Made by a program: the position numbers and the translations under genes
The notes under the pieces: model-generated
The model's input: the letters and a program-made list of their open reading frames with translations, nothing else
What the model was told of the DNA's origin: nothing
Databases searched by the model: none
Part shown: in pieces, positions 27,404 through 36,017 of the stretch
How positions within the stretch are numbered: the first letter of the stretch is position 1
How the letters are laid out: each line of letters opens with the position of its first letter
Assembly (NCBI GenBank): GCA_958296095.1
Contig: OY282434.1
Span: 682,001-746,000, forward strand
Origin: an uncultured Oligoflexales bacterium
GTDB taxonomy: Bacteria > Bdellovibrionota_B > Oligoflexia > Oligoflexales > JAPPIL01
Direction: 5' to 3'
DNA: 64,000 bases

Positions 27404-28408
27404 ATGACAACACCGCAGACAATTCTCTCTGGCATTCAACCGACCAACCAGATTACGCTCGGCAATTATCTCGGTGCATTAAAAAACTGGGTCAAACTGC
27501 AACAGCAGTATCGCTGCTATTTTGCCGTCGTCGATCTGCACTCACTGGTCACGGCACGTGGTGGCGGTGAGCTTGCCGCTAACAGCTGGTATGCACTGGC
27601 TACCTATCTTGCCGCGGGCATCAACCCGGCCCAGGCTTGCCTGTTCGTGCAGTCGCACATTGCCGCACACTGCGAGTTGGCGTGGATACTGAACTGCTTC
27701 ACGTGGATGGGCGAACTAGGCCGCATGACACAGTTCAAGGACAAGAGTGTCAAGGAAGGGGCAAACATACCCGCGGGGCTGTTCAACTATCCCGTGTTGA
27801 TGGCTGCCGACATTCTCCTCTATCAGGCGGCGCTGGTGCCGGTAGGCGAAGATCAGCGGCAGCATCTCGAACTTACCCGCACCCTCGCGCAACGTCTCAA
27901 CAAGCATTGCGGGCAACCGCTGTTCAAAGTTCCTGCACCATATATCGCCCCCGTCGGGGCGAAGATCATGGATTTGCGCTACCCCCATATCAAAATGAGC
28001 AAGACTGCCACCCATGCCGACGGCGTAATTTTTCTCAGCGATGATGCCGACACTATCAGCCGCAAAATAAAACGTGCGACCACCGATTCTGGCCGCGACA
28101 TTAGCTACGACCCCGACAACAAGCCTGGCGTCAGCAACCTGCTGGTGATGCAAGCCGTCCTGCTCGACCTGCCACTAGCAGAGGTCTGCAGCCGCTATCA
28201 GGAACAGAGTTATGGCAAACTCAAAAGCGACACCGCCGATGTGGTTGTCGCCGCCCTGCGAGACATCCAGGGCAAAATCAACACGCTGCTAGCCGACCGC
28301 ACGAGCCTGCGGCGCATACTCGATACAGGCAGCGCGCAAGCACAGGCCACCGCCCAACAGACCCTCAACAGGGTGCGTGATACCCTTGGTCTGCTACCGC
28401 TTACCTGA
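27404..28408 (+). CDS. trpS: Tryptophanyl-tRNA synthetase
   Basis: Class I synthetase charging tRNA-Trp. The N-terminal SGIQPTNQITLGNYLGAL holds the HIGH-equivalent (LGN). FTWMGELGRMTQFKDKS, the PVLMAADILLY helix and the KMSKT loop are all present. Length 334 residues from the ATG at 27404, which has a GGAG site eight bases upstream; earlier in-frame codons would lie over the promoter. Nothing unusual. Confidence 0.95.
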   Translation: MTTPQTILSGIQPTNQITLGNYLGALKNWVKLQQQYRCYFAVVDLHSLVTARGGGELAANSWYALATYLAAGINPAQACLFVQSHIAAHCELAWILNCFTWMGELGRMTQFKDKSVKEGANIPAGLFNYPVLMAADILLYQAALVPVGEDQRQHLELTRTLAQRLNKHCGQPLFKVPAPYIAPVGAKIMDLRYPHIKMSKTATHADGVIFLSDDADTISRKIKRATTDSGRDISYDPDNKPGVSNLLVMQAVLLDLPLAEVCSRYQEQSYGKLKSDTADVVVAALRDIQGKINTLLADRTSLRRILDTGSAQAQATAQQTLNRVRDTLGLLPLT

Positions 28409-28458
28409 GTGGGGGCAGGAGTAGATGCCCGTCTCGGAGAATCGCTGCGACAAAGACC

Positions 28459-28486
28459 TTGCACCACCCAAAAATCTGAATAAAAT
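28459..28486 (+). promoter_or_regulatory. Predicted promoter of the moxR-bat operon
   Basis: TTGCAC and TAAAAT separated by 16 bases in the trpS-moxR gap, followed by a purine-rich ribosome site (AGGAGAGGGAGG) before the GTG start at 28508. Confidence 0.55.
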
Positions 28487-28507
28487 CAGAAGGAGAGGGA
28501 GGAAGAT

Positions 28508-29506
28508 GTGACGGAAGCAGATTACCAACAAGAAGACATCACGCCTGCGATAGAGCAGGCAGGTGAGCTTGTCGCGCGGATCAGTGCCGAACTAGGTCGC
28601 TTGATCGTCGGCCAGACGGAGCTCAGTAAGCGCTTGCTGATGGCTATTTTCGCCGATGGCCATGTGCTGCTCGAAGGCTTGCCAGGCTTGGCGAAGACCT
28701 CCACTATCAAGGCGCTCGGTGAGGTGCTCGACCTCTCCTTCAGCCGTATTCAATTCACCCCCGACCTGCTGCCTGCCGATGTGACTGGCACACAGGTATA
28801 CTCGCCCAAGACCACCGAGTTTAGTGTCAGGAAAGGCGCAATCTTCACCAACTTATTGCTGGCCGACGAGATCAACCGTGCACCTGCAAAAGTGCAGTCG
28901 GCATTGCTAGAGGCGATGCAAGAACGGCAGGTGACGATCGCCAGCGAGACTTTCACCTTGCCGCGGCCGTTTCTCGTCATGGCAACCCAGAACCCCATCG
29001 AACAGGAAGGCACATATGCTTTGCCTGAGGCACAAGTCGATCGTTTTCTGTTCAAACTTAAAATTTCTTACCCTTCGCCCGCCGACGAACAACTGATTAT
29101 GACACGCATCGCCAGCGGCAAGCAGATACCCCTCAACTGCGTCGCCAGTGCTGCCGACCTGCTGCGTATCCGCGACCTCGCCCCGCGGGTGCATCTGGCC
29201 GACAAAGTCCGCCGCTATATCGTCGATCTTGTCTTTGCCACCCGCCGCCCGCAGGACTACCGCCTCAAGGAACTACGCAACCACATAGCTTTCGGGGCTA
29301 GCCCCCGTGCCTCGATCAATCTCGAAAAAACTGCTCGCATCAACGCCATGCTCTGCGGGCGTAGTTACGTTACACCCCAAGATGTGAAGGACGTAGCCCA
29401 CGATATCCTGCGGCATCGGATTTTGCTGACCTACGAGGCCGAAGCCGAGGACAAGAGCAGCGATGATGTTATCCAGCAGTTGTTAGCGACCATCGAAGTT
29501 CCTTGA
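28508..29506 (+). CDS. MoxR-family AAA+ ATPase
   Basis: A 332-residue AAA+ chaperone-like ATPase, the usual first gene of Bat/von Willebrand operons, where it is thought to help fold or insert partners. Walker A GLPGLAKT is near residue 58, Walker B LLLADEINRAP near 115, sensor ATQNPIEQEGTY and DRFLFK follow, and a C-terminal lid domain closes the protein. Starts with GTG at 28508 after a strong ribosome site. First gene of a tight five-gene run to 33702 on the plus strand. Confidence 0.93.
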   Translation: MTEADYQQEDITPAIEQAGELVARISAELGRLIVGQTELSKRLLMAIFADGHVLLEGLPGLAKTSTIKALGEVLDLSFSRIQFTPDLLPADVTGTQVYSPKTTEFSVRKGAIFTNLLLADEINRAPAKVQSALLEAMQERQVTIASETFTLPRPFLVMATQNPIEQEGTYALPEAQVDRFLFKLKISYPSPADEQLIMTRIASGKQIPLNCVASAADLLRIRDLAPRVHLADKVRRYIVDLVFATRRPQDYRLKELRNHIAFGASPRASINLEKTARINAMLCGRSYVTPQDVKDVAHDILRHRILLTYEAEAEDKSSDDVIQQLLATIEVP

Positions 29507-29516
29507 GCCACACACC

Positions 29517-30392
29517 ATGCTGACACCACAACTGCTCAAAGAAATAAAACACATCGAGCTTAAGGCCGGCTTTATCGCTAACGAAGTGCTGGGCGGCGAA
29601 TACCTCAGTGCCTTCAAAGGGCAAGGCATGGAATTCGACACGCTCAGGGCCTATCAGTTTGGTGACGACGTGCGCAACATCGATTGGAACGTCACCGCCC
29701 GCATGAACTACCCCTACGTCAAGATTATGCGAGAAGAACGGGAGATGACTTTGATGCTCTTGATCGATGTCAGTGCCTCACAACATTTCGGCTCGCACCC
29801 CGCGTCCAAACAAGAGAGCGCCGCCGAACTTGCTGCCGTGCTCGCTTTCCTAGCCATCCGTAACAACGATCGTGTTGGCTTAATTCTGTTCTCCGACCGC
29901 ATCGAGCAGTACATCCCTGCCGCCAAAGGACGCAGTCATGTCTGGCACATCATCAAAAGCATTCTCACGCCGAGACAGTTTAGTTCGGGCACAGATTTCA
30001 AACAGGTGCTCGACTTCTTGATGAAAGTTACCCACAAAAAACACATGTGCTTCTTAATTTCTGATTTTATTACCCCTCAATTGCACCTCGCTAACGTCGC
30101 CCGTCGCCACGACCTCGTTGCCGTGCAGGTGCAAGATGAACGCGAGGCACATCTATCTGCCAGCGGACTGCTCGACTTTGTCGACAGCGAGAGCGGTACC
30201 AGCATTACCATCGACACCAGCAATCCTCGCACCCGTGCCGCGTTGCAACAAGCACAACAGCAGCGCCAGCGCCGCCTACAAAGACTGCTGCGCCAAAACA
30301 ACATCGACAACTTCGTCATCACTACTGCCAGTTCGACGGCACGACCGCTGATGACATTCCTGCATCAACGCACTTTCAACAGGAAACGCTGA
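29517..30392 (+). CDS. DUF58-domain protein of the MoxR/Bat operon
   Basis: A 291-residue soluble protein. The DUF58 core is clear: GEYLSAFKGQGMEFDTLRAYQFGDDVRNIDWNVTAR, then a von Willebrand-like fold with LLIDVSASQHFG (a MIDAS-like DxSxS). Members always sit beside MoxR and VWA genes; their exact job is unknown, though they are presumed partners of the ATPase. It begins ten bases after moxR and its stop overlaps the next ATG by one base. Confidence 0.9.
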   Translation: MLTPQLLKEIKHIELKAGFIANEVLGGEYLSAFKGQGMEFDTLRAYQFGDDVRNIDWNVTARMNYPYVKIMREEREMTLMLLIDVSASQHFGSHPASKQESAAELAAVLAFLAIRNNDRVGLILFSDRIEQYIPAAKGRSHVWHIIKSILTPRQFSSGTDFKQVLDFLMKVTHKKHMCFLISDFITPQLHLANVARRHDLVAVQVQDEREAHLSASGLLDFVDSESGTSITIDTSNPRTRAALQQAQQQRQRRLQRLLRQNNIDNFVITTASSTARPLMTFLHQRTFNRKR

Positions 30393-30904
30393 TGCCTTCG
30401 TCCCCGCCACACGGCATTTATACACTGCTGCCGCCGCATTTTCCGCTGACGACGGTGGCTATCATATTGGCAATAATCGCGGTGCTCGCTGCAGCTATGG
30501 TCTTTTACTGGCGCTATCGCCGGCCAACGGTAGTAACACAGGCAGCAGCTGCGCCGCGTGACCGCGTGCGTGATGCTCGTGCTAAAATAATTCGTCTCAA
30601 ACCACCTCAGCCCTTTCCCGTCGGCAAGGTGCAGGAGAATTACTTTTTTGAATTGAGTCTGGCGTGGCGAGAACTGATCGAATACCGCCTGCAATTGCCA
30701 GTTATCGGGGCAACGCAGCGCGAAGTTATCCCCCAATTACAAAAACTACCTCTGGCGCGCACGACGCTGGAGAATATAGAGGAATTCATGCACCGTGCTG
30801 ATGCTATCAAGTTTGCCGCCCAACCGAGTGATTTTGAGCAAGCCCAACAAGACCATCAGCAGGTGATCAAATGGATGCAGCAGTTGACGGCGCGGGAGGG
30901 TTGA
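30392..30904 (+). CDS. Single-pass membrane protein of the Bat operon (DUF4381-like)
   Basis: A 170-residue protein with one membrane helix near the N-terminus (about residues 20-42, TTVAIILAIIAVLAAAMVFYW) followed by basic and helical cytoplasmic sequence. Position between DUF58 and the first VWA protein, size and topology match the DUF4381-type protein of such operons; the sequence itself is weakly diagnostic. Start overlaps the DUF58 stop by one base. Confidence 0.7.
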   Translation: MPSSPPHGIYTLLPPHFPLTTVAIILAIIAVLAAAMVFYWRYRRPTVVTQAAAAPRDRVRDARAKIIRLKPPQPFPVGKVQENYFFELSLAWRELIEYRLQLPVIGATQREVIPQLQKLPLARTTLENIEEFMHRADAIKFAAQPSDFEQAQQDHQQVIKWMQQLTAREG

Positions 30905-30907
30905 GTT

Positions 30908-31894
30908 GTGAATATCCACCTAGCCTCTCCCTGGCTACTGCTGCTAGCTCTACTGCTCCTGCCCGTGCTCTATTTCTATACTCGCCACACCAACAAAATA
31001 AAATTTTCCCACACGGATCTGCTAGCCACCTTGCCCCGCCCCGCGTATCTCGGTCTGGCCAAACACACGCTGTTTGCTCTGCGCCTGCTGAGCATGGTGC
31101 TAATTATTATCGCCGCCGCCCGTCCGCAGCAAATCAGCGGACAACATAAGCAACGGACCTCAGGCCTCGACCTGATGCTGGTCATCGACACTTCAGGCAG
31201 TATGCGTGCCCTTGATTTTTTTGACGCTGATGGCGAGCGGCAGAACCGTCTCGCGGTGGTCAAAGAGGTGCTGGCTGCGTTTATCGCCGCCCGCCACAAT
31301 GACCGTATTGGCATGATCGTCTTCGGTGACGCGGCCTACACCCAAGCACCGTTGACTACCGACTACGATGTCCTGCAACAATTCCTCGCGCAAGTTGAAA
31401 TCGGCATGGCGGGTGAAAACACTGCGATCGGCGATGCTATCGGTGTCGCCACCAATCGTCTGAAAGATATCGAAGCCCAGAGCAAAGTCGCCATCCTCCT
31501 CACCGATGGGGAGAACACGGCAGGACGACTTACCCCCCTGCTAGCCATGCAAGCCGCACAAAGCCAACATATCAAGATCTACACCGTCGGGATTGGCGGC
31601 AACGACCCTGTGCCTGTGCCCCACCGCGGGCGCGTCATTTACCAACATGTGCCCCTCGATGCCAAACTTCTACAAAAAATCGCCACCACCACCGGCGGGC
31701 GCTATTTCCAAGCCACCGATAGCGACGCACTGCAAGAAATTTACCGCACCATCGACACGCTAGAAAAAACCACCAAAGAACAGCATGTCTACCACGAATA
31801 TCAAGAGCTCTACGCTTATCTGCTCTGGCCTGCACTGCTGCTGTTCCTACTCGAACACCTGCTGGCACTGACTCGCCTGCGGAGATTGCCATGA
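30908..31894 (+). CDS. batA: BatA-like von Willebrand factor A membrane protein
   Basis: A 328-residue protein: two N-terminal membrane helices (about 8-24 and 58-74), a VWA domain with a complete MIDAS motif DTSGS (D94) plus the later TDGEN, and a C-terminal membrane helix. This is the BatA/BatB architecture, an inner-membrane protein with its VWA domain outside or at the membrane face. Bat proteins are linked to stress or aerotolerance in Bacteroidetes and spirochaetes, though the mechanism is not settled. Starts GTG at 30908; its stop overlaps the next gene (ATGA). Confidence 0.88.
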   Translation: MNIHLASPWLLLLALLLLPVLYFYTRHTNKIKFSHTDLLATLPRPAYLGLAKHTLFALRLLSMVLIIIAAARPQQISGQHKQRTSGLDLMLVIDTSGSMRALDFFDADGERQNRLAVVKEVLAAFIAARHNDRIGMIVFGDAAYTQAPLTTDYDVLQQFLAQVEIGMAGENTAIGDAIGVATNRLKDIEAQSKVAILLTDGENTAGRLTPLLAMQAAQSQHIKIYTVGIGGNDPVPVPHRGRVIYQHVPLDAKLLQKIATTTGGRYFQATDSDALQEIYRTIDTLEKTTKEQHVYHEYQELYAYLLWPALLLFLLEHLLALTRLRRLP

Positions 31895-33702
31895 CCTTCG
31901 CCGTCGAACAAAACTTGCTGTATCTATGGATGTTGCCGCCGCTGCTGTATCTGTTTTATCTCGGCCAACGCAGCCTGCGCCGACGCTTGCAACGCTTTGC
32001 CGCCACCCCCCATCTCGCTCGCCTCTGCCGACCTGCAGCTTGGCCGCGCACGCGTTACCTGCTGCTCGCGCTTGCTGGCGCGCTGCTGGTGCTGGCATTA
32101 GCACAGCCCCGTTTCGGTTTTGAATGGGTTGTGCGTGAGCAAAGCGGCCGCGACATCTATGTCGTGCTCGATGTCTCCCGCAGCATGCTAGCCACCGACA
32201 TTACCCCTAATCGTTTGCAACGTGCCAAACGCAAACTCTCCGACCTGTTGAGCATGCTGGATGGCGACCGTTTGAGTTTAATTGCTTTTGCAGGCGCAGC
32301 TTTCGTGCAGTGTCCGTTAACGGTCGATTACGCCGCGGCACAACTGTTCCTCGATCACCTGCACCCCACGTTGATCCCTGTGCGAGGCACTGCCATCGGG
32401 GCGGCATTGCAGCTTGCCTTACGCAGTGTGGAAAAATCCTCAGCCCCTGAAGGTGCAGCTATCATTCTCATTACCGACGGTGAAGATCAAGGCACTGCAC
32501 CGCTGGCCGCCGCGCAACAGGCAAAGGACGCGGGCGTGAAAATTTTTGCCATCGGTATCGGTGCTGCCGAGGGCGCGCCCATCCCTGCACAGGACGGTGG
32601 TTTTGTCAAAGATGCACAGGGCAACCTGGTCCTGACTCGCCTCGATGAGAAAACACTGCAAGCCATTGCACTGACCACAGGCGGCACATATGTGCGTTCA
32701 GTCAGCGGTGATTTTGACCTGCAACAGGTCTATCAGCGCGGCATCAGAAAACAAATCGATAGCACCGAACAAGGATCTAGCCGCAAAAAGATATGGCACG
32801 AGCATTTTCATGTGCCACTGATAGCTGCATTGCTGCTGCTGTGGCTAGAATTTTTACTTGCCCGCAGACTGCGCCTGTCACTACTACTCGTGTGCCTGCT
32901 GCCCAGTGTCGGCAGGGCACAAGATGGGCACAAGCTGTTTGAACAAAAAAAATATCAAGAAGCAGCCCAAGCATTTCTAAAGCAGGAAATTGCAAGCCCC
33001 GATGACTTTGCAGCTATCTACAACCGTGCCGTTAGCCAATTCCACGCGGGTGATTACGCCAACGCCGCCCGCGGTTTTAGCAAAGCCGCGCAAGCACCAG
33101 ACCCACACTTAGCCAACCAAGCCCGCTTCAATCTCGGCAATAGCCACGTCGCCCAACAAAACCTCCAAGCCGCACAACAAGCCTACGAAGAAGTGCTGCA
33201 GCACGACCCCCAAAATCAAAAAGCCGCGGAAAATCTCGCCTGGGTAAAAGAACAAATTAAAAAACAACAACAAAACAAGCAGCAAAATCAAAACGAACAA
33301 CAAAATCAAAACAAGCAGCAAAATCAAAACGAACAACAACAACAAAACGAACAACAACAACAAAACGAACAGCAAAATCAAAACGAACAGCAAAATCAAA
33401 ACGAGCAACAACAACAAAACGAGCAACAACAACAAAACGAACAGCAAAATCAAAACGAACAACAACAAAACAAGCGCGAGCAAAACGGCGACGAGCAACA
33501 AAATCAAAACAAACAGCAACAAGCTGGTCAGGCACAACAGCAAGCCGCAGACGCGCAGGCGGATAAAGCCACGGCTCAGGAACAGCACGGCTTGAGTGCA
33601 GAAGAAGTTGCGCGGCTGTTACGGCAATTGGAAAGCGGGCATATCGGTGTTAAACCGCGCAACTTGCAGCCTGCACCCAAACAACGTCAACAAAACTGGT
33701 GA
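31891..33702 (+). CDS. BatB-BatC fusion: VWA domain plus TPR and Gln/Asn/Glu-rich tail
   Basis: A 603-residue fusion. Residues 1-330 repeat the BatA layout: membrane helices at about 8-25 and 58-76, VWA with DVSRS (D94), and a C-terminal helix near 312-330. A second hydrophobic stretch (LSLLLVCLLPSVGRAQ) resembles an internal signal sequence, after which TPR repeats run from about 350 to 455, as in stand-alone BatC. Residues 455-550 are almost only Gln, Asn, Glu and Lys. The end (GLSAEEVARLLRQLE) resembles the BatC C-terminal helix. In most genomes BatB and BatC are separate genes. ATGA overlap with batA. Confidence 0.85.
   Translation: MTFAVEQNLLYLWMLPPLLYLFYLGQRSLRRRLQRFAATPHLARLCRPAAWPRTRYLLLALAGALLVLALAQPRFGFEWVVREQSGRDIYVVLDVSRSMLATDITPNRLQRAKRKLSDLLSMLDGDRLSLIAFAGAAFVQCPLTVDYAAAQLFLDHLHPTLIPVRGTAIGAALQLALRSVEKSSAPEGAAIILITDGEDQGTAPLAAAQQAKDAGVKIFAIGIGAAEGAPIPAQDGGFVKDAQGNLVLTRLDEKTLQAIALTTGGTYVRSVSGDFDLQQVYQRGIRKQIDSTEQGSSRKKIWHEHFHVPLIAALLLLWLEFLLARRLRLSLLLVCLLPSVGRAQDGHKLFEQKKYQEAAQAFLKQEIASPDDFAAIYNRAVSQFHAGDYANAARGFSKAAQAPDPHLANQARFNLGNSHVAQQNLQAAQQAYEEVLQHDPQNQKAAENLAWVKEQIKKQQQNKQQNQNEQQNQNKQQNQNEQQQQNEQQQQNEQQNQNEQQNQNEQQQQNEQQQQNEQQNQNEQQQNKREQNGDEQQNQNKQQQAGQAQQQAADAQADKATAQEQHGLSAEEVARLLRQLESGHIGVKPRNLQPAPKQRQQNW
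33256..33480 (+). repeat. In-gene minisatellite encoding Gln/Asn/Glu repeats
   Basis: About 225 bp of CAACAAAACGAA- and CAGCAAAATCAAAACGAA-type units in frame within the BatB-BatC gene. All unit lengths are multiples of three, so copy-number change would alter only the tail length. Base composition is A/C-rich on the plus strand, unlike the surroundings. Confidence 0.85.
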
Positions 33703-34600
33703 CTGGAGTTGCGCTAACTGCCGCCGCCTGCGTGCTGTGCGCTACGCGGCGCGGCACGCGGCTTTTTTGTAACGCTCGCTTGCTAGCTCGCTTCGCTGCT
33801 TTTTGTAACGCTCGTCTACGAGGCTTTTTTGTAACGCTCGCTTCCTAGCTCGCTCCTTGCACTCATACCTCTTGCTATTGCGTTCAGATTATGCCTTTGC
33901 ACAAGGCATGTACTCACAACCTATTTTAGGGAGAGTTTCTCGGCAGGTCTGCGCTCTGCCAAGACAACGGAGGTAAGGGCTAAGTGGTGTCTTTGCCCCC
34001 AAGTTTATCGGTAGGGCTGTGCCGTGGCACGCGGCTTTTTTGTATCGCTCGCCTTACGAGACTGTTTGCCGCTTTCTAGCTCCCTCGCTGCTTGCACTCT
34101 GATCTCTCGTTACTGCGTTCGGGCTCGTCATCAGACTTCTCGGCTGTTGCCCACACCTCTTGCCTACCGAGAGCTCCATGAATGGTGCGGCAAGACCGTT
34201 CGCTGCGCTGCGGCTTTTTGCATCGCTCGCTTTCTAGCTCGCTGCATATTCTCAGACCTCTCGTTATTGCGTTCAGATTATGCCTTTGCACAAGGCATGT
34301 ACTTGCACCTAACTCAAGGGAGAGTTTCTCGGCAGGTCTGTGCCGTGCCAAGACAGCGGAGGTTTGTGGTAAGTAAGGTCTTTGCCTCTCGGCGGTTACC
34401 CCCACCTCTTGCCCACCGAGAGCTTTATGAACGGCGCGGGGAGACCGTTCGCTGCGCTGCGGCTTTTTTGTAACGCTCGCCTTACGAGACTGTTTGCCGC
34501 TTTCTCGCTCCCTCGCTGCTTGTGCTCTGATCTCCCTGTATTGCGTTCACTCCTGCCCCCAAGCCTCCCTGCATGTGCTCACAACCTATCTCAGTGTAGT
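33703..34600 (+). repeat. Dispersed repeat block, plus orientation
   Basis: Non-coding block after the Bat operon. It contains GCTCGC-rich tracts, truncated structured elements (right halves at about 33895-33985 and 34270-34355, left halves at about 34160-34200 and 34405-34445) and 33-bp units. The rest, 34600-34726, is unique DNA and holds a TTGACA box at 34653. Open frames such as one running from 34382 into the next gene are repeat translations fused by chance to a real coding region. Confidence 0.82.
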
Positions 34601-34652
34601 GACCCCCTGAAAAAAACCCGATATTCGCGTTATCTACAGCTGAAGTTTGCGG

Positions 34653-34679
34653 TTGACAGCCACCTATCTATCGTGATAA
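34653..34679 (+). promoter_or_regulatory. Possible promoter for the 34727 lipoprotein gene
   Basis: A perfect TTGACA at 34653 is followed 15 bases later by TGATAA (34674-34679). The spacing is short, so the -10 assignment is weak. It lies in the unique DNA between the repeat block and the gene. Confidence 0.35.
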
Positions 34680-34726
34680 GCAGCGCGGTTGAAGAACATC
34701 AGGACAGGTTTTCGGTGGAGGGGCGC

Positions 34727-35323
34727 TTGGGGCGTGTGGTTGTGTTCGCGGTGGTTATAGGTGCGCTGAGCAGTTGTGGTAGGCAGGTATCCGTGCCTGC
34801 CTATGTGGTGCGCGGTGCGTCCGCAGGAGTGTTAGGGTTTGTGCGCTCTGTAGATGGTTGGCTGTTGTTGCGTTGCAACCACGAGCGCGATCTGCACGCC
34901 TATCGTCATGGTGATGAACAGCAGGAGGCAGGCAAGGAGCTGTGCCAAGCGGTACTGCCGCGTATCTATACGACGGCAGAGCTGGCCGCGGCGCAACAAC
35001 GTCTCGCTGCAGATTTGCAGCGCGGGACGGGCGAACATGCCAAGCAAATCGGCTTTTCTGTAGCACTGGTAGCACTCAGCCTGTTGATAAGCCGCGCCAT
35101 CGTTGCCGATGTAAAGAAGTTGATTCCAATTACCTTAGCGATAGGACTTGCCTTACATCACGCCCATCAGCGGGTGGGGCAAATCGTCTCCATGCAGCCA
35201 GGCAAGGAAACAGCTCTGGCTGAATTACGCGCTCCTGAAGTTAGACACAATAGCAGCATGTCACTGACCATTGTCGAAGAGGTGTTGTCGCGCTATCTGG
35301 ACGGCGCAACACCCCCTGGCTAA
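34727..35323 (+). CDS. Predicted lipoprotein with internal membrane hairpin
   Basis: I place the start at TTG 34727, five bases after GGAGG, giving MGRVVVFAVVIGALSSC with a lipobox and about 198 residues. The longer open frame from 34382 reads repeat DNA and is not real. The middle is soluble with a helical region (TTAELAAAQQRLAADLQRG). Residues about 110-145 form two hydrophobic helices (IGFSVALVALSLLISRAIV and IPITLAIGLALHHA). No family recognised. It precedes the small membrane genes at 35426 and 35637 and may be co-transcribed with them. Confidence 0.6.
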   Translation: MGRVVVFAVVIGALSSCGRQVSVPAYVVRGASAGVLGFVRSVDGWLLLRCNHERDLHAYRHGDEQQEAGKELCQAVLPRIYTTAELAAAQQRLAADLQRGTGEHAKQIGFSVALVALSLLISRAIVADVKKLIPITLAIGLALHHAHQRVGQIVSMQPGKETALAELRAPEVRHNSSMSLTIVEEVLSRYLDGATPPG

Positions 35324-35425
35324 CACACCCTCAAAGTAACTTCCATCTCTGCCAGGCGGTGCTTGGCAATCTTTAGCCTGCGTGTTAGCTTGCCGCCCGC
35401 GGAGTATTCGTCGAGCGAGGGGACA

Positions 35426-35653
35426 ATGACTCGGGCGCTGATGTTGGTACTGGCACTGTCCTTCCATCTGGTCGCTATCGTGGTTGCCTGTATTTTCGTC
35501 GGCGACTATCTCGATCGCCAGGTGCCACTGGCATCGGTTTCGTGGTTAGCGATTACGGTTATCGTTGGAATAATTTTAATTGCCCAAAACTATTATGTTT
35601 TTTTTAAATTCATGCTGCGTCAGGAGAAGAGCCAAGATGAACATGATCGCTAG
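35426..35653 (+). CDS. Small two-helix membrane protein, AtpZ/AtpI-like
   Basis: A 75-residue protein with two membrane helices. The first, FHLVAIVVACIFVGDYLDRQ, resembles the conserved helix and G-x-x-LD turn of AtpZ-type F0F1-ATPase accessory proteins. Start at ATG 35426 after GAGGGG. It overlaps the next small membrane gene by 17 bases. AtpZ and AtpI genes usually lead the atp operon; here no atpB or atpE follows in the window, so the link to ATP synthase is inference. Confidence 0.5.
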   Translation: MTRALMLVLALSFHLVAIVVACIFVGDYLDRQVPLASVSWLAITVIVGIILIAQNYYVFFKFMLRQEKSQDEHDR

Positions 35654-35921
35654 TTTCGGGGCTGGCTTGCTGCTCTTTGGGTTGGACATTTTGCTCCTAG
35701 TCCTGCTGTTTCGCTATATGTGGCGCAACAGCACGCAGATGGGACGCTACCGTCTGCTCGTGCTGCTGAGCTTGCTCAAGTTGCCGCTGCTCGGCGGTAG
35801 CGTATATCTGGTGCTAGTCGTCTGGCGGGCCGACATGTTAGCACTCGTGCTCGGCGCGCTCGCAGCACTGGCACTGGTCAGTGGCACGCTGGTGGTGCGA
35901 GAATTGGGCAAGGCGACTTGA
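35637..35921 (+). CDS. Small membrane protein, possible ATP synthase subunit I-like
   Basis: A 94-residue protein with about three hydrophobic helices (LLLFGLDILLLVLLFRYMW, YRLLVLLSLLKLPLLGG, and a C-terminal one). Pairing with an AtpZ-like gene and the size fit an AtpI/AtpR-type protein, but no residue motif proves it. Starts ATG 35637 with GGAG ten bases upstream, inside the end of the preceding gene. Confidence 0.45.
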   Translation: MNMIASFGAGLLLFGLDILLLVLLFRYMWRNSTQMGRYRLLVLLSLLKLPLLGGSVYLVLVVWRADMLALVLGALAALALVSGTLVVRELGKAT

Positions 35922-36017
35922 TGGGCAGGCACCAGCTGCAACGATGTGGCCTAGTAGCTTGTTTTCACCCCGACATTCGTGCGAACATGGCTGGGGTTTT
36001 GCTTTAACTTAATCTAT

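Noticed and set aside
34382-34726. N-terminal extension of the lipoprotein at 34727
   Set aside because: It reads through structured-element and GCTCGC repeat DNA; the lipoprotein signal begins at 34727 with its own ribosome site.
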